The notes beneath the pieces are model-generated. The model worked only from the letters and a program-made list of their open reading frames with translations, had not been told where the DNA came from and ran no database searches. A stretch of DNA of 64,000 nt from Brasenia schreberi (taxonomy: Eukaryota > Streptophyta > Magnoliopsida > Nymphaeales > Cabombaceae): the NCBI GenBank assembly GCA_036023115.1, contig JAYKKT010000040.1, positions 5,615,001-5,679,000 of the forward strand, in the 5' to 3' direction. The position numbers and the translations under genes were made by a program. Shown here one piece after another: positions 33,016 to 44,964 of the stretch; within the stretch, counting starts at the first letter, position 1; the number at the start of each line of letters is the position of its first letter.

Positions 33016-36000
33016 CTTCTCTCACCTTTCCTTTTTCTCACTTGCGTCTGCCCGCCCCTCTTGGGGGAGGGCCATCGCTTCTGGTTTTTTATGCTTTTCG
33101 GTTGCGTTTTTCTCTCTGAGGTCTCCTTTTTTTTGTTTCATCTTCTTCATTCCTCTATTCTGGTCTTCAGGCCTCTAGGGTTGTTGTAGCGGGTGGTTTT
33201 GCAACGCCAAGTGGTTGATTGGTCGAGATCGAGGTTTTTGCCTTAGGGTTACGGGGGACATCGGATCAAGGGAGGCCTTTTCTTGTATCGGATGAGTGTG
33301 TTTCCTATTCTATAGGTTTTCGTCGTTACTGCCGATGGTCAAGATGTTACTATTGGTTTGATCTTATGCGGTGACGATGTTCGCTTTATTATTATTGTTC
33401 TCTCTCAGTATGTAGGCGATCTTTAGATTGGCTATTTGGATTTATTGATCGGATTTGATCTGTGTGAAAGGATAAATATTTGTCATTTGCTTGATGGTGG
33501 GCCATGTGCTCGCTGCATATGTGGTGGCTCTTGCGAGCAGAAGGCGTAAAGTGGGAGTAGTTTTGTTGATTTCTTCTCTTATTTCTCCTTCCTTCTCCGC
33601 ATATTGTTGCAACCGTTCTATTTTTTCTGTAGATCCCATGACGAGGGCCTCCTGTCCGTGAACCGCGTGATAAATCTTATATTTTGGATCATTGAAGGTC
33701 TTTTCTTGATCTCGCACGAGTGGTCAGTTGTGTCAGGTTCATTTTGATGTTATCTGTTTCCTTATAACAGCAGCGGAAACATCTGGAATTTCTTCTGTGA
33801 TGGTGATTAACTTTCTGTTTGTAGGGGATATCTGTCTGGTGCTTTTGGTTCACATTGAAGTTTGTACCAACCCGACCCGAAAAGGTTCTGGAGATGGGGG
33901 TTTCTCGACTTGCTTATTTTGTCTGATTTTGCTTTTGGGTTTAAGTGACGCAGCTGGTTGTGTTTGTATAGGGGTCTGTTTTCTTGGCGGTGTGGGTGGA
34001 TCCCGATTTGGACCCTGGTACGCGTAACTTGATCATACGTCCGAGGATGGAGTCCCTAAAAAATTGTAACCTAGCATCGGCGTTGCTCGGTTTTTTAGTC
34101 GGTGATTTTGAGTCCCTCCGTTTCTTCAGAGTTCGTGCATCTTTACCGTCTAGTGTTTTTCAACGTATCGGAGGAATCTCTGATCAACTACACAGTAGAG
34201 AGGATTGTCCAATGCTTCGCTGCAAGGGAGCTCTAGATGAGTCGTTGAACGTTGGGTTGAGATCTAGTATTTCTCCTCTGGTCGTCCGTGTCTGTTGTTC
34301 TTTGATTGGATTTACATGTATTCTCCGAGTCACCTCACATATATTCGACGAAGTATATCAACCATAGGGAGGATTACAAGGAAGACATCTCGTGAGAATC
34401 TGGGAATATGAACATCGTATCAGTTTTAATGTTTTTACAATCGTGTTTGTCTCTCGGATGATTTGGACCCTCCGGTGATTTTGTCTATAGTAATTACTTG
34501 GGGGTGACGGAAGAAAGGCGAGCCTCAATTTTAGGTATTTTTATATCAGTTTTGAGTTTCGTTAGTTCCTGCTTGTCAAAATGGGTGCTGGTGTTTTTTC
34601 GATTCTCCTGAGCAGTCGTAAAGACTGATTTTGATAGGAATACTAAGAACAGAGATCGGAGTAGGGGAGTCTGTGGAAGTGGCACGAGAAAGAGACTTCA
34701 ACGATATGTGGATTCTCGAATTTTGTCTAGGCTTATTTTCTTTGATCTCGATTTATTTCAATGTTGATATCATGGTCATTCTTCTATTTGTTTTGTCCAG
34801 GTTGTTCGAAATCATTTTAATTTGACGTTTGTCGGGAGAGCGGCTTCAAGTCTAGGATTTTTAAACATAATTTTATTTTACTTTCAGTTCGTTTTTTTGT
34901 TTCGATGTTTACGTCTTGGTAATTTTGTTGTTTGATCAGGGGCGTGAACCTTTCTGATTGGAAGTAGCACAGAGCGTCGCAAGGGTTTCACGTTCAGGGG
35001 GAATTTAAAAATCTCATCAAATCACATTTCTCTGATTTTTATATGTTATTTATGGGCCTTTTCCGATGACTTGATTGGTTTTTATGGTCAGGCGGCTGAC
35101 CGCGTTTTTAGGCACAGGGCAAGGGCTTCCGGAATTAAGGAATACTAATGATGGTTTGCAATAATAAAGGGTTCACTTATCTTGTGGTCTCGTTCTTCAT
35201 TTTCGATAAGTATGGTGTTTTGTTCCATAACTTCTTCCTCCGTCGTTGTTGACCTATCCAGGCGTACCCGTAGTTTGACCATTGGGGTTGAGTAGATTTC
35301 TCTATCTTGGACGTCTGTTGTGCTTGCCGTTTGGGTTCACGACCATGCCAGGCCAGGATCCAGCGGCGTTGCTATCGGTTGATGGCTTTACACTCTTTTC
35401 TGGTTTTTTCTCATCTCCGTGGATCGTGTATTCGGTTCTGGTTTCCTTTTTCTCCTCCCTTAGTTCAATCATTTCATTAGTGATTCCATGTTTGCAGCTC
35501 ATATGTGTTAACAGGGGAGGTAGCCATTGGAAGCTTTAATTGTTTTGGTTGCAAGTTAACATGATTGCGTGCAGAGCTAACCGTTTGGATTGTTTGGTCA
35601 GTCACTCAAAGTGACTCGCTGGTGCTTGTGAGACGTCGTAGTAAAAAATGGTTTGTGTTTATATTCCAATTGATGTGGAGAGAACGAATGTAGGGGAGTT
35701 CACAAGTTTAGTTGCAAGTTGATTGTAGTTGTGAGCTCGATTCAATTTCATGTTGGTGATCTTGTTGGAATTCTTGGTCAGATGTGCTTATGGTTTTGCG
35801 AGGAAATATGGAGGTCTCTTTCCTGGTTCACATGATGGAGAATGAAATTAGGGGGTTTGTACGTCCTTGTGTTTTTAGCTCTGCTCTTCTTTTTACTGAA
35901 GAGCGGCCGCTCGCTTATTGGCGTTCATCTGCTTCGTTGTTTGAGCAGGAGCCTTTTGGCGGTGGTCAATCAATGCGGAGCAAATTTAACGCCAGCTGTT

Positions 36001-37600
36001 GCCAGCGTTATCACCTTCACAACCAGGAAAATGAGTTCTAGGGGGTTTCTTATAATTTTTCTCTTTTTGAATCCTCTTTTGACCTTATTTTATTTTCTTA
36101 GTTAGCGGTTTGATTGTTGGTCGGTTTGATCAGACCGACTTGGGTCAGACGAAGTTAGATATGGAGTTATCTTATCTACTCTCCCCTCACAAGCAGAACA
36201 GCTAATTTACAGAGTTTGTTTACAGGTTCTATGCCTTAACTTACCTTTGTTTTTGTGGACTGTGCTGTTCGATTCCGGGGTTGATTTTGATTTTCTTCGT
36301 TAGATTGATCCTTGGTCTTCTGGTGTCAGGTGTGACAGCCTCGTCGTTCTTCAAAATATGACGTGACAAATAAAATTAATGATGGGGTTCATATAATTGT
36401 CTGTTTTAGCGCCGGACTCTGATTTCGGTTATTTTCCTCCCTTTTAGTGCTTCAGGTTGTTGCTTGGTACTGGTTTGGTGATGTTTTCCCTATTGCTTGT
36501 GGCTGCCATGTTCTTTCCGATGAATCTCTCTCATCTTAGTTGTTTTCTTGTATCTGATTTGGGGGTTTGCTGTGTTGGTTGTGCTGTCCTGGTTCGGTGT
36601 TGATTTGGTGCTGAATCATGTTTTCTTAGGTCCTGCTGAGTTCTTTTCTTTTGTTTCTCCTTGCTTTGGTTTGAGCTTGTGTTTGACGTTTGTTGATAAA
36701 TCAGCCTGTTTGGGTGTCCTTTCTGTGTTAGGCTGTGCTTTGTTGATTGTTTCCCTTCAGTCTTTACATGCCCCAACTTGGTTTCCTTGTAGGTGATTTT
36801 TCACTAATGGTTCTTGGGCAGGAGAATACGTTTAGTATGGTTTTCTTGTAGGTGATTTTCCTGTTCTGCAGACTGATCATATATAACTAGGAGATGATTA
36901 GTGGAGTTCTCTGAAAAAGTTCTGGAAAAAAGATCGTGTTTTCTGTTGCCCGGAATGATCAACTAACGTACTGTGAACTCTGTTTTCCGTTGGTTTCAAT
37001 CAAGTGTTTTGTTTGCATTTGAGACGGTGAAGTCGATCTGGTCAGAATATTTTCATCGTGGAGCCATGTGCGACATTTCCAACTTTTTTTGGTTCTTGCG
37101 GATGCGATTATTGGAGTGGCGTGTTGGGGCTTTTATCTTTTCCTCTGGCTCGTCTCATAAACAGGAACATTTATTTGTGTTACGGTTTGCTTCAATCGTT
37201 GCTTTTGTCTTCTATGTTCATTGGCTTTTCTATCTGAGCCGCTCTGACTTGGTCGATTATTTGGTTATATTATTGTGCTCCCGTCTATCAGCTGTATTGT
37301 GAGCCACATCTATGTCTACAAATCTCATCAATGAGCTGTATCTATTATTGTGCAAGTATTTCTGGAATTATCCGATTGTGTTGGATGATTTAATTGCTCT
37401 CAGCTGCTGCGTCGATTATGTGGCGAGGCACACTCTAGTCGGGGGGAGGTGAAAGTTTTTCAGTGTTTCTGACGGTGTAAAGGGAGAGATTCTGTGAAGA
37501 AACTTTTGTACCTTGGGTGAGATTAAAGTTTTAATTCAGGCTGTCTTTTGATTGTTCTGTTCTACTAGCCTTTTCTGCAGTGAAACTTGCCGAGTTAGCA

Positions 37601-37804
37601 ACGGTCCCTTCTGGGACCGTCTTTAGTTGGTATTACCTTATCGTGATCCGCCATCAGCTCCGAGAGCTAAGCTCAGTTGTGGGAAATCGTAAATGGAGAT
37701 GAAGGGCCTTTCTGGGTTCGTCTGGAGTTGGTATAACCTTGTCTTGATCTGTCATCAACTCCAATAGCTAACCTCAGTTGTGGGAAATCGTAAATGGAGC
37801 TGAA
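37601..37804 (+). repeat. 101-bp tandem duplication with a GC-rich hairpin
   Basis: Copy 1 is 37601-37702 and copy 2 is 37703-37804. The most conserved part is CAGTTGTGGGAAATCGTAAA. Copy 1 opens with the perfect inverted pair ACGGTCCC-TTCT-GGGACCGT. Copy 2 has lost it but gains GGAGTTG..CAACTCC. Confidence 0.88.
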
Positions 37805-38404
37805 AATTTACCCTGCCTGCGATTGAGAGAGAATTAGGGGGTCACCGTCAATCTTAAAGGTGCTCTGGTTTGTGGGAAAGAAAGGTGAATTAATGTCGAA
37901 TGCTTTCCGGGAACTGGTTTGATCCACGTTGGGAAGTTTCTCTGGATTCTCCATATAGGATGTTTTGTTACACTGAACGTGGAGGTAGTCACCGCTTCAC
38001 TTCATTTTCTAGTTATGATAGTACAGCAGTGTTCGAGAAGCTTTTATACGGCCTTTTGAAACGTTGCGTATAATTTGTACGTATATATTCTGTTTTGGTT
38101 GAAATTTTGGAGTGCATGCTCTTGGCAAGATCGGTTGTTTTCTATTTGTTACTTAAATTCTTCTTGGTGGTTTAACTCCTTGGATCGTTTCTCCCGATGG
38201 TTCGGTGGTGTAATTCTCTTGTTCGTCTTGCCTGTATTACCTAGATAATGTTTGTTTTGTCCGGCTGCATAGAAGTTAAAGTTCTTCTACTTGTATTTAT
38301 TTCATTAGGTTTCTATTCGGGCATTTCTTGTCACCCGACTCTTACGGCATCTGGGTTGTCGGATCGTTATAATCAGGCCTTTGTGGTATTTAAGTTTGTA
38401 GCGG

Positions 38405-38575
38405 GTGCCTTTTGGTGTTTGGAAGTTCTTGTCAGTGATCTTAAGTGTGCATAAAGTGACTGGGCTGCGTTGTCTCAAGGTTGAAACTCGAGATTTATTT
38501 GGTGTTTGGAAGTTCTTGTGGTATCTGGGTTGTAGATGGTTCGTTGGAACTCGAGATTTATTTGTTGGATGTGGG
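38405..38575 (+). repeat. Local duplication in the T/G-rich tract
   Basis: TGGTGTTTGGAAGTTCTTGT occurs near 38410 and 38500, and AACTCGAGATTTATTTG occurs near 38485 and 38550. These are two interleaved short direct repeats. Confidence 0.75.
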
Positions 38576-39100
38576 GTTTATCTCTTTCTTGGTCCTTGCT
38601 ATTCTCTTTTAGATATTTGACACGGATGATGATTTCTCGTCCATAGTTTCTTGCTACCTGATGGTCGTTTTGTTGGCACATGACAGTTGGCTTCGAAACG
38701 TTTGGGTGCAGTTAGCTAAAAAGTTGAAATTTGTGGCGTGTTGTAGGTCATGTTAGCTAGAAAATCTGTTAACACGGCAAATCGTGCTCACCACATGGCT
38801 ACAACCTGGGAACCTCAAGTATTCCTAGTAGTTCATCTAAGGAACTTTGTCGCGTGTTGGGAGTTTGTCTGTTGGAATCTGTATTCTGGCTTCCTCGGTT
38901 CCGGAAATCTATTTCAATGTCCTTGCGGTTTGACTTCGTGCTTTCATGTTATGGGTGTCACCTGCCTGTGCTAGCTTTTGGTCCTGTCGGTCCATTTTTT
39001 AAGTGGTGGTGTGTGATGTTTCCCTAAAGCTTACATGATATGTTTCGAGTTTTTCTTGACTAAGACATTTGAGGTATCTTCAGTGCTCTTTGGCCTCTTT

Positions 39101-39544
39101 TCTGTTTATTTTTGCTGTCTAAGGGCTAGCGGGTGAGTTTTTTATTTTATTTTAATAAGGTATCTTTATCTTCGTCTACTGCAATAATGTTGTTGGTTTA
39201 TTGCATTATTAGTACCAGGTACATTGTTTTTCTTTTTAAGTACTTTATTTTCTCTATCCGGTCGGTTAAAGCGGTCGTAGCTTCAAGGTCAATCATTTGT
39301 TTTAAGAGATTTTATATTTGTCTCGATCTATATTATATAAGGATGTTTATGGAACCCAAAAGAAAAAAAGGTTGTAAAACGAAGGATTGTCGAGGTATTC
39401 ACTTCGATAACTAAGGATGTTTAAAAAATATTACGATGAAACAACTAAGAGTGAGGTGTCGAGGTATCAACAATATAGTCGAAAAGAAGTGATCAATATT
39501 ATATTAGTAGCACAATAGAGAGAGAATTTTTAGGATATAAGACG
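39101..39544. other. Spacer before the decayed RTE block
   Basis: Changes from T/G-rich to A-rich DNA near 39340. GTCGAGGTAT appears twice (near 39391 and 39459). No gene seen. Confidence 0.35.
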
Positions 39545-40048
39545 GAAGTACATTTATACTCATAGGGGTATCAAGTTAACGAGTTATATAATGAAATTGT
39601 TGGAAAGAAATATGAAACAATTCAAGATAAGTATCAAATGCAATAGAGTTAATTTAGATTTATGTTAAGCATGTTAATTCTGATAAAAAAGAAGGGTTGT
39701 GTTAGGTTTTTGACAGTTAGTGTAAAATTTTGTTGGATTTTTATAATATGAATTAAAATTATAAGCATTATTTTGAGGTGTCTTTGTTTAGTGACGTGCG
39801 GTAGTTCGCTTAGTGATGTGATTTAGAGCTTGAATATAGTAATAAGTATGAATTGTTATATTATTGTTTGATTCGAGGGTAAGGAAGTTAGTCTTAGATA
39901 ATAAAATTTGGATTGGTTTTTGACATATCGAAACATTATGTGGTAAGTTAAGGAGGTGGTAGATACTATAATTCGGAGAAAGATTCATATTCTATGTTTA
40001 TAAGAAATAAATTTGGTTGAAAAAAAAGCAAAGGAGATAGAGTATATA

Positions 40049-40165
40049 GGTTTTAAATTATGATATTCAGTTTAAGAAAATGTTCGTTTTTAATTATGGT
40101 AAGGAAAAGATTATGATATTCAGTTTAAGAAAATGTTCGTTTTTAATTATGGTAAGGAAAAGACT
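40049..40165 (+). repeat. 53-bp tandem duplication inside the decayed RTE
   Basis: ATGATATTCAGTTTAAGAAA through TTAATTATGGTAAGGAAAAGA occurs twice in direct succession (starts near 40059 and 40112). Confidence 0.85.
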
Positions 40166-40304
40166 TGTAACGAAGTTGATATTATCATAAATATAATATA
40201 TTAGACAGATACGATATGATGATTGAATGATGATGTTGAAATTAGAGTTAGGATCAGAGGTTTTGAATATAGTTTGTGTTTAGGTACGGACATATCGTTT
40301 AAGA

Positions 40305-40720
40305 GATATTAGGATGTTAAGAGATTCGTGGAAACTTTAGTTTTGACGATGCAAATAATGATGGTAAGGAGATTTTAAATTTTGTGAGAGATGATTTGTT
40401 TAGGAGGAGACTTAAATGGATAGGTCCGTAAAGAGACATTAGGATTTGAAGGGATTCATGGAGATTTTGGTTTTGGGGATAGAAATGATGAGATTTTAAA
40501 TTTTTGTAGGAGGTGATTTGTTTAGGAAGAGACTTAAATGAATATGGCGGTAAAGAGATATTAGGATATCAAGAGATTAATGAAAATTTTTGTTTTGGGA
40601 ATACAAATGATGAAGGTAGGGAGATTTTAAATTTTGTTATGTCATTTGATTTCTTTATAGTCAATATAATCTTAAAAATGAGACATTTAATTACTTATAA
40701 GAGTGGTTTATCACATATAA
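40305..40720 (+). repeat. Three degenerate copies of an endonuclease-coding segment (about 115 bp)
   Basis: GATGATTTGTTTAGGAGGAG / GGTGATTTGTTTAGGAAGAG, followed by CTTAAATG.ATA, AAAGAGA.ATTAGGAT and GAGATTTTAAATTTT, recur from about 40305, 40390 and 40508. In the intact RTE this segment occurs once (22120-22240), so it was amplified in place. Confidence 0.75.
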
Positions 40721-41665
40721 ATTGATTATTTTATTGAAAAAGGGTATTGTAAAGATTGCAAGGTAATTTTAAGAAAATGCTTAATCATCTATATTGGTTT
40801 TCAGTTATAGATTTATCAAAAAGATCAGACAAAGAAAAAAAGGGTGTAAAAAGGTATCGAGTTAGTTATAGATTAAATGGTTATTCAGTTATGGATTTAT
40901 CAAAAAGATAAGACAGAAAAAAAGGGTGTAAAAAGGGTGTATTAGATTAAATGGTTATATTTCAAAAATGAGAAAGGTAGTATATTTAAACAAGGTTTTT
41001 GAAGGAGATGTTTGGAATTATGTTGGTACATTGTGTGATATGTGGAACAATATGGTTTCATATATTAATTAAGGGACGAAAAATGTATTAGGTATATTTA
41101 AGGAACATATCGGTACAAAAAAGAAGATTAGTAGTGTAGTGAAGTGGAAAATAAAATTATAAAGGTCGTGAGTGGATTCAAAAGTTAAAATTTGGTTGTG
41201 ACGAATAGAGGGTTAAATTGATATTTTTACTCTAATTGGGGTTAAAGATAAGAAAATTAAAGATCTTAATTATGTTAGATGACATCAAAGACGATGATGA
41301 AAAATTTTTAGTGATAAATGGTAATATAATTAATAAATAAAAAAATTATTTTTATAAATTTTTTAATGAAAATAAAGATATTATTAGTTTAGGATAGTTA
41401 GCTAATTTATAAAAGTATATAAATCACAATTTCTATCGTAAGACTAGATAATATTCTTATAAATGTTTAAAAAATACTAGGAGAAGATTATTTACTGAAA
41501 TAAAAAAAACTAAAAGATTTACGAGAAATAGAGAGTAAGTATACTTACACATAAAAACAAGGTAGACATTCAAAATTGGGCGAGTTTATGATAAGATATA
41601 AGGGAGGTTTTTTTCAAAACTTTTAAAAAAATATATATTTTATTGAAAAATATTAAATTTAAAAG

Positions 41666-41816
41666 TGATCCTTGAAGTAACCCAATATTAACTTCAAAAA
41701 AGTCTCTTATCATATTAACGTTATAAGTGACATTTATGATAGTGGAAAAACATGTGAGAACTCACGAAGGTATGACAGACTTTTTTGAAGTTAATATTGG
41801 GTTATTTCAAGGATCA
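41666..41816. repeat. 40-bp inverted repeat within RTE debris
   Basis: 41666-41705 and 41777-41816 are reverse complements with one mismatch by eye, separated by 71 bases. The right arm is the normal RTE sequence (compare 23680-23720). The left arm is an inverted extra copy. A transcript would fold back on itself. Confidence 0.9.
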
Positions 41817-43009
41817 ATTTTAATTCCATACTTATTTATAATGATGATGGATGAGTTAACAAAATATGTATGTTATTTGTAGATGACATTGTATTAATTG
41901 AGGAGTAAGGAAAAAGTTAAAAAATTAGAACTATGGAGAGAAATTTTAGAAAGCAAAGGCCTCTAACTTAGTAGAACAAAAACAAAATATATGGAATGAA
42001 AGTTTGATCTTTTGGTTACTTCGGTGGTTAATACTACTAACTAGTTAAAATGAAAAGAATCATTTGATATTTTTTGTTATAAGAAGATATCATTAAAATT
42101 AAAAGGTTAAAAAATTATAGAGCAGCAATTAGGTTCTCTATGTTTTATGGTTTTGAGGGTTAGACAATTAATAAATATGTATAAAAGATGTCGGTGACAC
42201 AAATGAAGATGTTGAGATGGTCATAGAAGAAAAAACCGTATACGTAATGAGTATATTAGAAATAAATTAAGAGTGGTACTAATAGTGGATAAAATGATGG
42301 TATTATTTAAGATGGTTTAGACATATAGAAAGAAGATTAAAACCTTTAAAAAGGTTAGAAAAATTAAATTTGGAAAGTATTAAAAGAGGTATAAGATGAC
42401 CACAAAAGTATTAGAAAGAAAAAATAAAGAATTATTGTTAATCTATTTATCTTTTGAAACGTTTTTAGTAATCATTTTAAAGCAAAAAAAAAAAAGTCAT
42501 ATATTTTTTGATCTTAGAAAGAGCTTACGGTAGAGTGTCGAGAGGTTTTTTTTGAAGAATTTTAGAAAAAAGTGAAAAATAGAGGGTTATGTCAAGAAAT
42601 GAGTACTTTAAGTTCATATAATGGGAATTGATGAGTTTAACAATATATATTCAAGGTGAAGTACATTGGTTATGTTATTTGTAGATGACATTGTGTTAGT
42701 GAATGAGATACATTGATTAGAAAGTAAGTTTGATCATTTGGTTGGCACACATTGCATTCTTCAAAAGGAAAGTTTGAATAGTTAGGAACAGATTTGTTTG
42801 GAGTGATAAAAGAATTAATGGATATGTTACGAATACAATTAATGCTAGAAGGAGAAGAGCATCAAGTATTCTTTGTAATAAGACGATATCATTAAAGAGC
42901 AGTAATTAGATCTGTCATGATGTATGATTCTGAGTGTTGGGCAGTTAATGATTGATATGTGATGCTTGTGACTTAAAAGTAGAATTAAGAGTACTTTGAT
43001 TACAATGTC

Positions 43010-44085
43010 TTATCTTGTGGTTTACTATCTTTTTATATATGATTTACTATGCAGCACCATGTCTTTTCTTGTGGGAATCCTGCAGCCCTTTCAACTCTTT
43101 GTGGCTTCTCTTTTTCAGATGTAGTTGGAGCTGCATGTCTTTATTGGGTAATAGGATTTCTGTGGGAAACATTTATCAGAGAAACCTGTAGTCCTTGAAA
43201 CTTCTTTTGGAACACAAAGTCTTTTACTATGGCACAAGACAACTCATTTCTTTGGTTTCGGGAATCCCTTCTCGATTTCAGGGTGCAACATCTTGCGTCG
43301 GACACCTGTATCAGCTTCCTTTTTCAGACTTAGTTTACTGTGGAGCACCATGTCTTTATTTTGTGGATGGACGCTTCTAATAGGGTATCTATGTGAGACA
43401 TCTAGGTTTGCACATATGGAAGATGGTGATAAATGATCTCTAGTATATAAAACTCTTTTCAGATTTAGTTTACTGTGGAGCACCATGTCTTTATTTTGTG
43501 GATGGACGCCTCTAATAGGGTATCTATGTGAGACATGTAGGTTTGCACATATGGAAGATGGTGATAAATGATCTCTAGTATATAAAACTCTTTTCAGATT
43601 TAGTTTACTGTGGAGCACCATGTCTTTATTTTGTGGATGGACGCCTCTAATAGGGTACCTCTGTGAGACATGTAGGTTTGCACATATGGAAGATGGTGAT
43701 AAATGATCTCTAGTATATAAAACTCTTTTCAGATTTAGTTTACTGTGGAGCACCATGTCTTTATTTTGTGGATGGACGCCTCTAATAGGGTACCTCTGTG
43801 AGACATGTAGGTTTGCACATATGAAAGATGGTTGTGTCAGGAGGATAAATGATCTGTAGTATATAAAAAAGGCGTCCAATGCAACGCAGAACTATTAGAT
43901 TTGCACGTATAAAAGCTAGTTGTGAATGGTGCCTAAGCGTTGTAGGTATTTGGGTCCAGTTGTTAATTGATGCACCCTACACTTGGTACGATGGGATTGC
44001 TGGCTTCTGAGGTGGCAGATGAAAAAAATCTGTTGATTGGTGTGCTGTACTAGTTGCTTGTTTACGAGATATATTAGTGTACTAG
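43010..44085 (+). repeat. Segmental duplication, block A
   Basis: Matches 44965-45700 in order: GATTTACTATGCAGCACCAT, TTGGAGCTGCATGTCTTTAT, AGAAACCTGTAGTCCTTGAA, the 135-bp unit, GTGAATGGTGCCTAAG and TTGGTGTGCTGTACTAGTTG. Block A is longer because it carries four 135-bp units and block B has one. No coding gene is recognised in either. Confidence 0.9.
43325..43869 (+). repeat. 135-bp tandem array, four copies
   Basis: Units start at 43325, 43460, 43595 and 43730, exactly 135 bases apart. Each begins CAGA.TTAGTTTACTGTGGAG, has TGTGGATGGACGCCTCTAAT and ends TATATAAAACTCTTTTCAG, which resembles a 3' splice site. Units 1-3 are nearly identical, and unit 4 ends differently (GGTTGTGTCAGGAG). Because 135 is divisible by 3, the minus strand keeps a 211-codon open frame of 45-residue repeats (43244-43879). 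I regard that frame as a by-product. Confidence 0.95.
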
Positions 44086-44253
44086 AAGTTTGAGAATAGT
44101 TTCTTTGGCATGGCACGTATAAAATTTGTGTTGATTGATCTCATTGTCAAACCGAGCCACTAGTTTCGGTTATTAACTTTTAAAGAACCAAACTGAACTA
44201 TGCCATGAACATAATCAAACCAACAGTTTCGGTTTGGGTTGGTTTAAACCATG
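44080..44253. repeat. Dispersed GGTTTGGTT-type repeat, copy 2
   Basis: Second copy of the repeat at 30045-30252. Shared blocks include GAGAATAGTTTCTTTGGCAT, CTCATTGTCAAACC and CATGAACATAATCAAACC. Confidence 0.7.
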
Positions 44254-44609
44254 GTAAATATTATAGAACAATAATTAAATCTGGTGTTGGGCAGTTAATC
44301 ATTATGTATAAAAGATGTTTGTGACAAAAATGAAGATGTTGAAATGAATGAGTGATCATACAAGAAAAAAATGAGACTATCATTTAAGATGGTATGAACA
44401 TATAGAAAGAAGATAAAAAAAAAAGCATCAGGAAGAGGTTTTGAAAACTTGATTTTTAAAATACTAAGACGTAGAGGAAGAATAAAAGTGGTTTGAAAGA
44501 ATGATTTGTGGGTTAGTGCTAACATGGCATATTCTTGGAAACAAAGAATCCATTAGTTGACTTCGTTTGGTATGGAAAAAGGCATAGTTGTATATCCCGG
44601 ACTTTGGTC
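44254..44609 (+). mobile_element. RTE LINE C-terminal remnant
   Basis: Follows 24150-24595 of the near-intact RTE in decayed form: GGTAAATATTATAGA, GTTGGGCAGTTAATCAT, AAAATGAAGATGTTGA, GAGTGATCATACAAGAAAA, GGAAACAAAGAATCCAT and TATGGAAAAAGGCATAGTTG. Internal deletions and stops throughout. Confidence 0.85.
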
Positions 44610-44964
44610 TTAAAATGTTTGAAATTTTATGAGGTGTGGTCATTGTTAAATTGACCAATATGCTTGATGTATGTATGTCGTCCATTTAATTGTGGACCAT
44701 GAAAGAATTTTTATATTATCACCATTTATTATTTATATGTATTTTTTGTTTTTATATTTGTCTACTTGTGACTCGTTTAGTTGATTTTGTTTACAATTAG
44801 AACCATTTGTTTACAATTAGAACCATATCCCTTTAGATATAGGGTTAAGCCGTGTTTAGTAGTGTGTGACACTGTAATGTAATCACTTGTTAGGTGTTCA
44901 TTGCGGCCTCTATTCTATGCGTGACTAGAATCTAAAGGATCATCTTGTGTTCTCTCTTTTTTAT

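Larger units (their letters stand above)
33016..39100 (+). other. About 6 kb T/G-skewed tract without credible ORF (possible long non-coding transcript)
   Basis: The + strand is strongly T-rich and A-poor. For example, 36541-36600 has 30 T and 2 A in 60 bases by hand count. Frames of 60-127 codons (for example 33984-34367, 36548-36796, 36973-37302) are hydrophobic or unstructured because of composition and have no motifs. Plant introns are T-rich on the sense strand, so this may be a transcribed, largely intronic or non-coding unit starting near 33040. I looked for C/D-box snoRNA pairs and found none convincing. Two internal duplications are listed separately. Confidence 0.35.
39545..42965 (+). 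mobile_element. Heavily decayed, rearranged RTE LINE copies
   Basis: Segments follow the 21-24 kb RTE in patches: RT (39545-39680), the 5' leader and endonuclease start (39690-40070), endonuclease (40300-40740), linker (40740-41600), RT and C-terminus (41730-42440), then a further RT/C-terminal series (42490-42965). Most differences are C-to-T or G-to-A relative to the near-intact copy (for example at 40755-40815 versus 22380-22440), as expected from deamination of methylated cytosine. All frames are destroyed. At least two copies appear joined. Confidence 0.85.

Noticed and set aside
36548..37302. Hydrophobic frames that look like membrane proteins
   Set aside because: T-rich codons (Phe, Leu, Val, Cys) produce this automatically, and no family motif is present.
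33016..39100. C/D-box snoRNA genes within the T/G-rich tract
   Set aside because: TGATGA- and CTGA-like strings occur, but no pair had proper spacing with a terminal stem (the best, near 38625-38660, is too short).
43325..43869. CRISPR-like array
   Set aside because: Units are long (135 bp), contiguous and lack distinct spacers; this is plant nuclear DNA.
43244..43879. Minus-strand 211-codon frame with 45-residue repeats
   Set aside because: It stays open because the 135-bp unit is a multiple of three. There is no recognisable domain, no supporting splice or start context, and block B does not preserve it. Kept only as a point to test.
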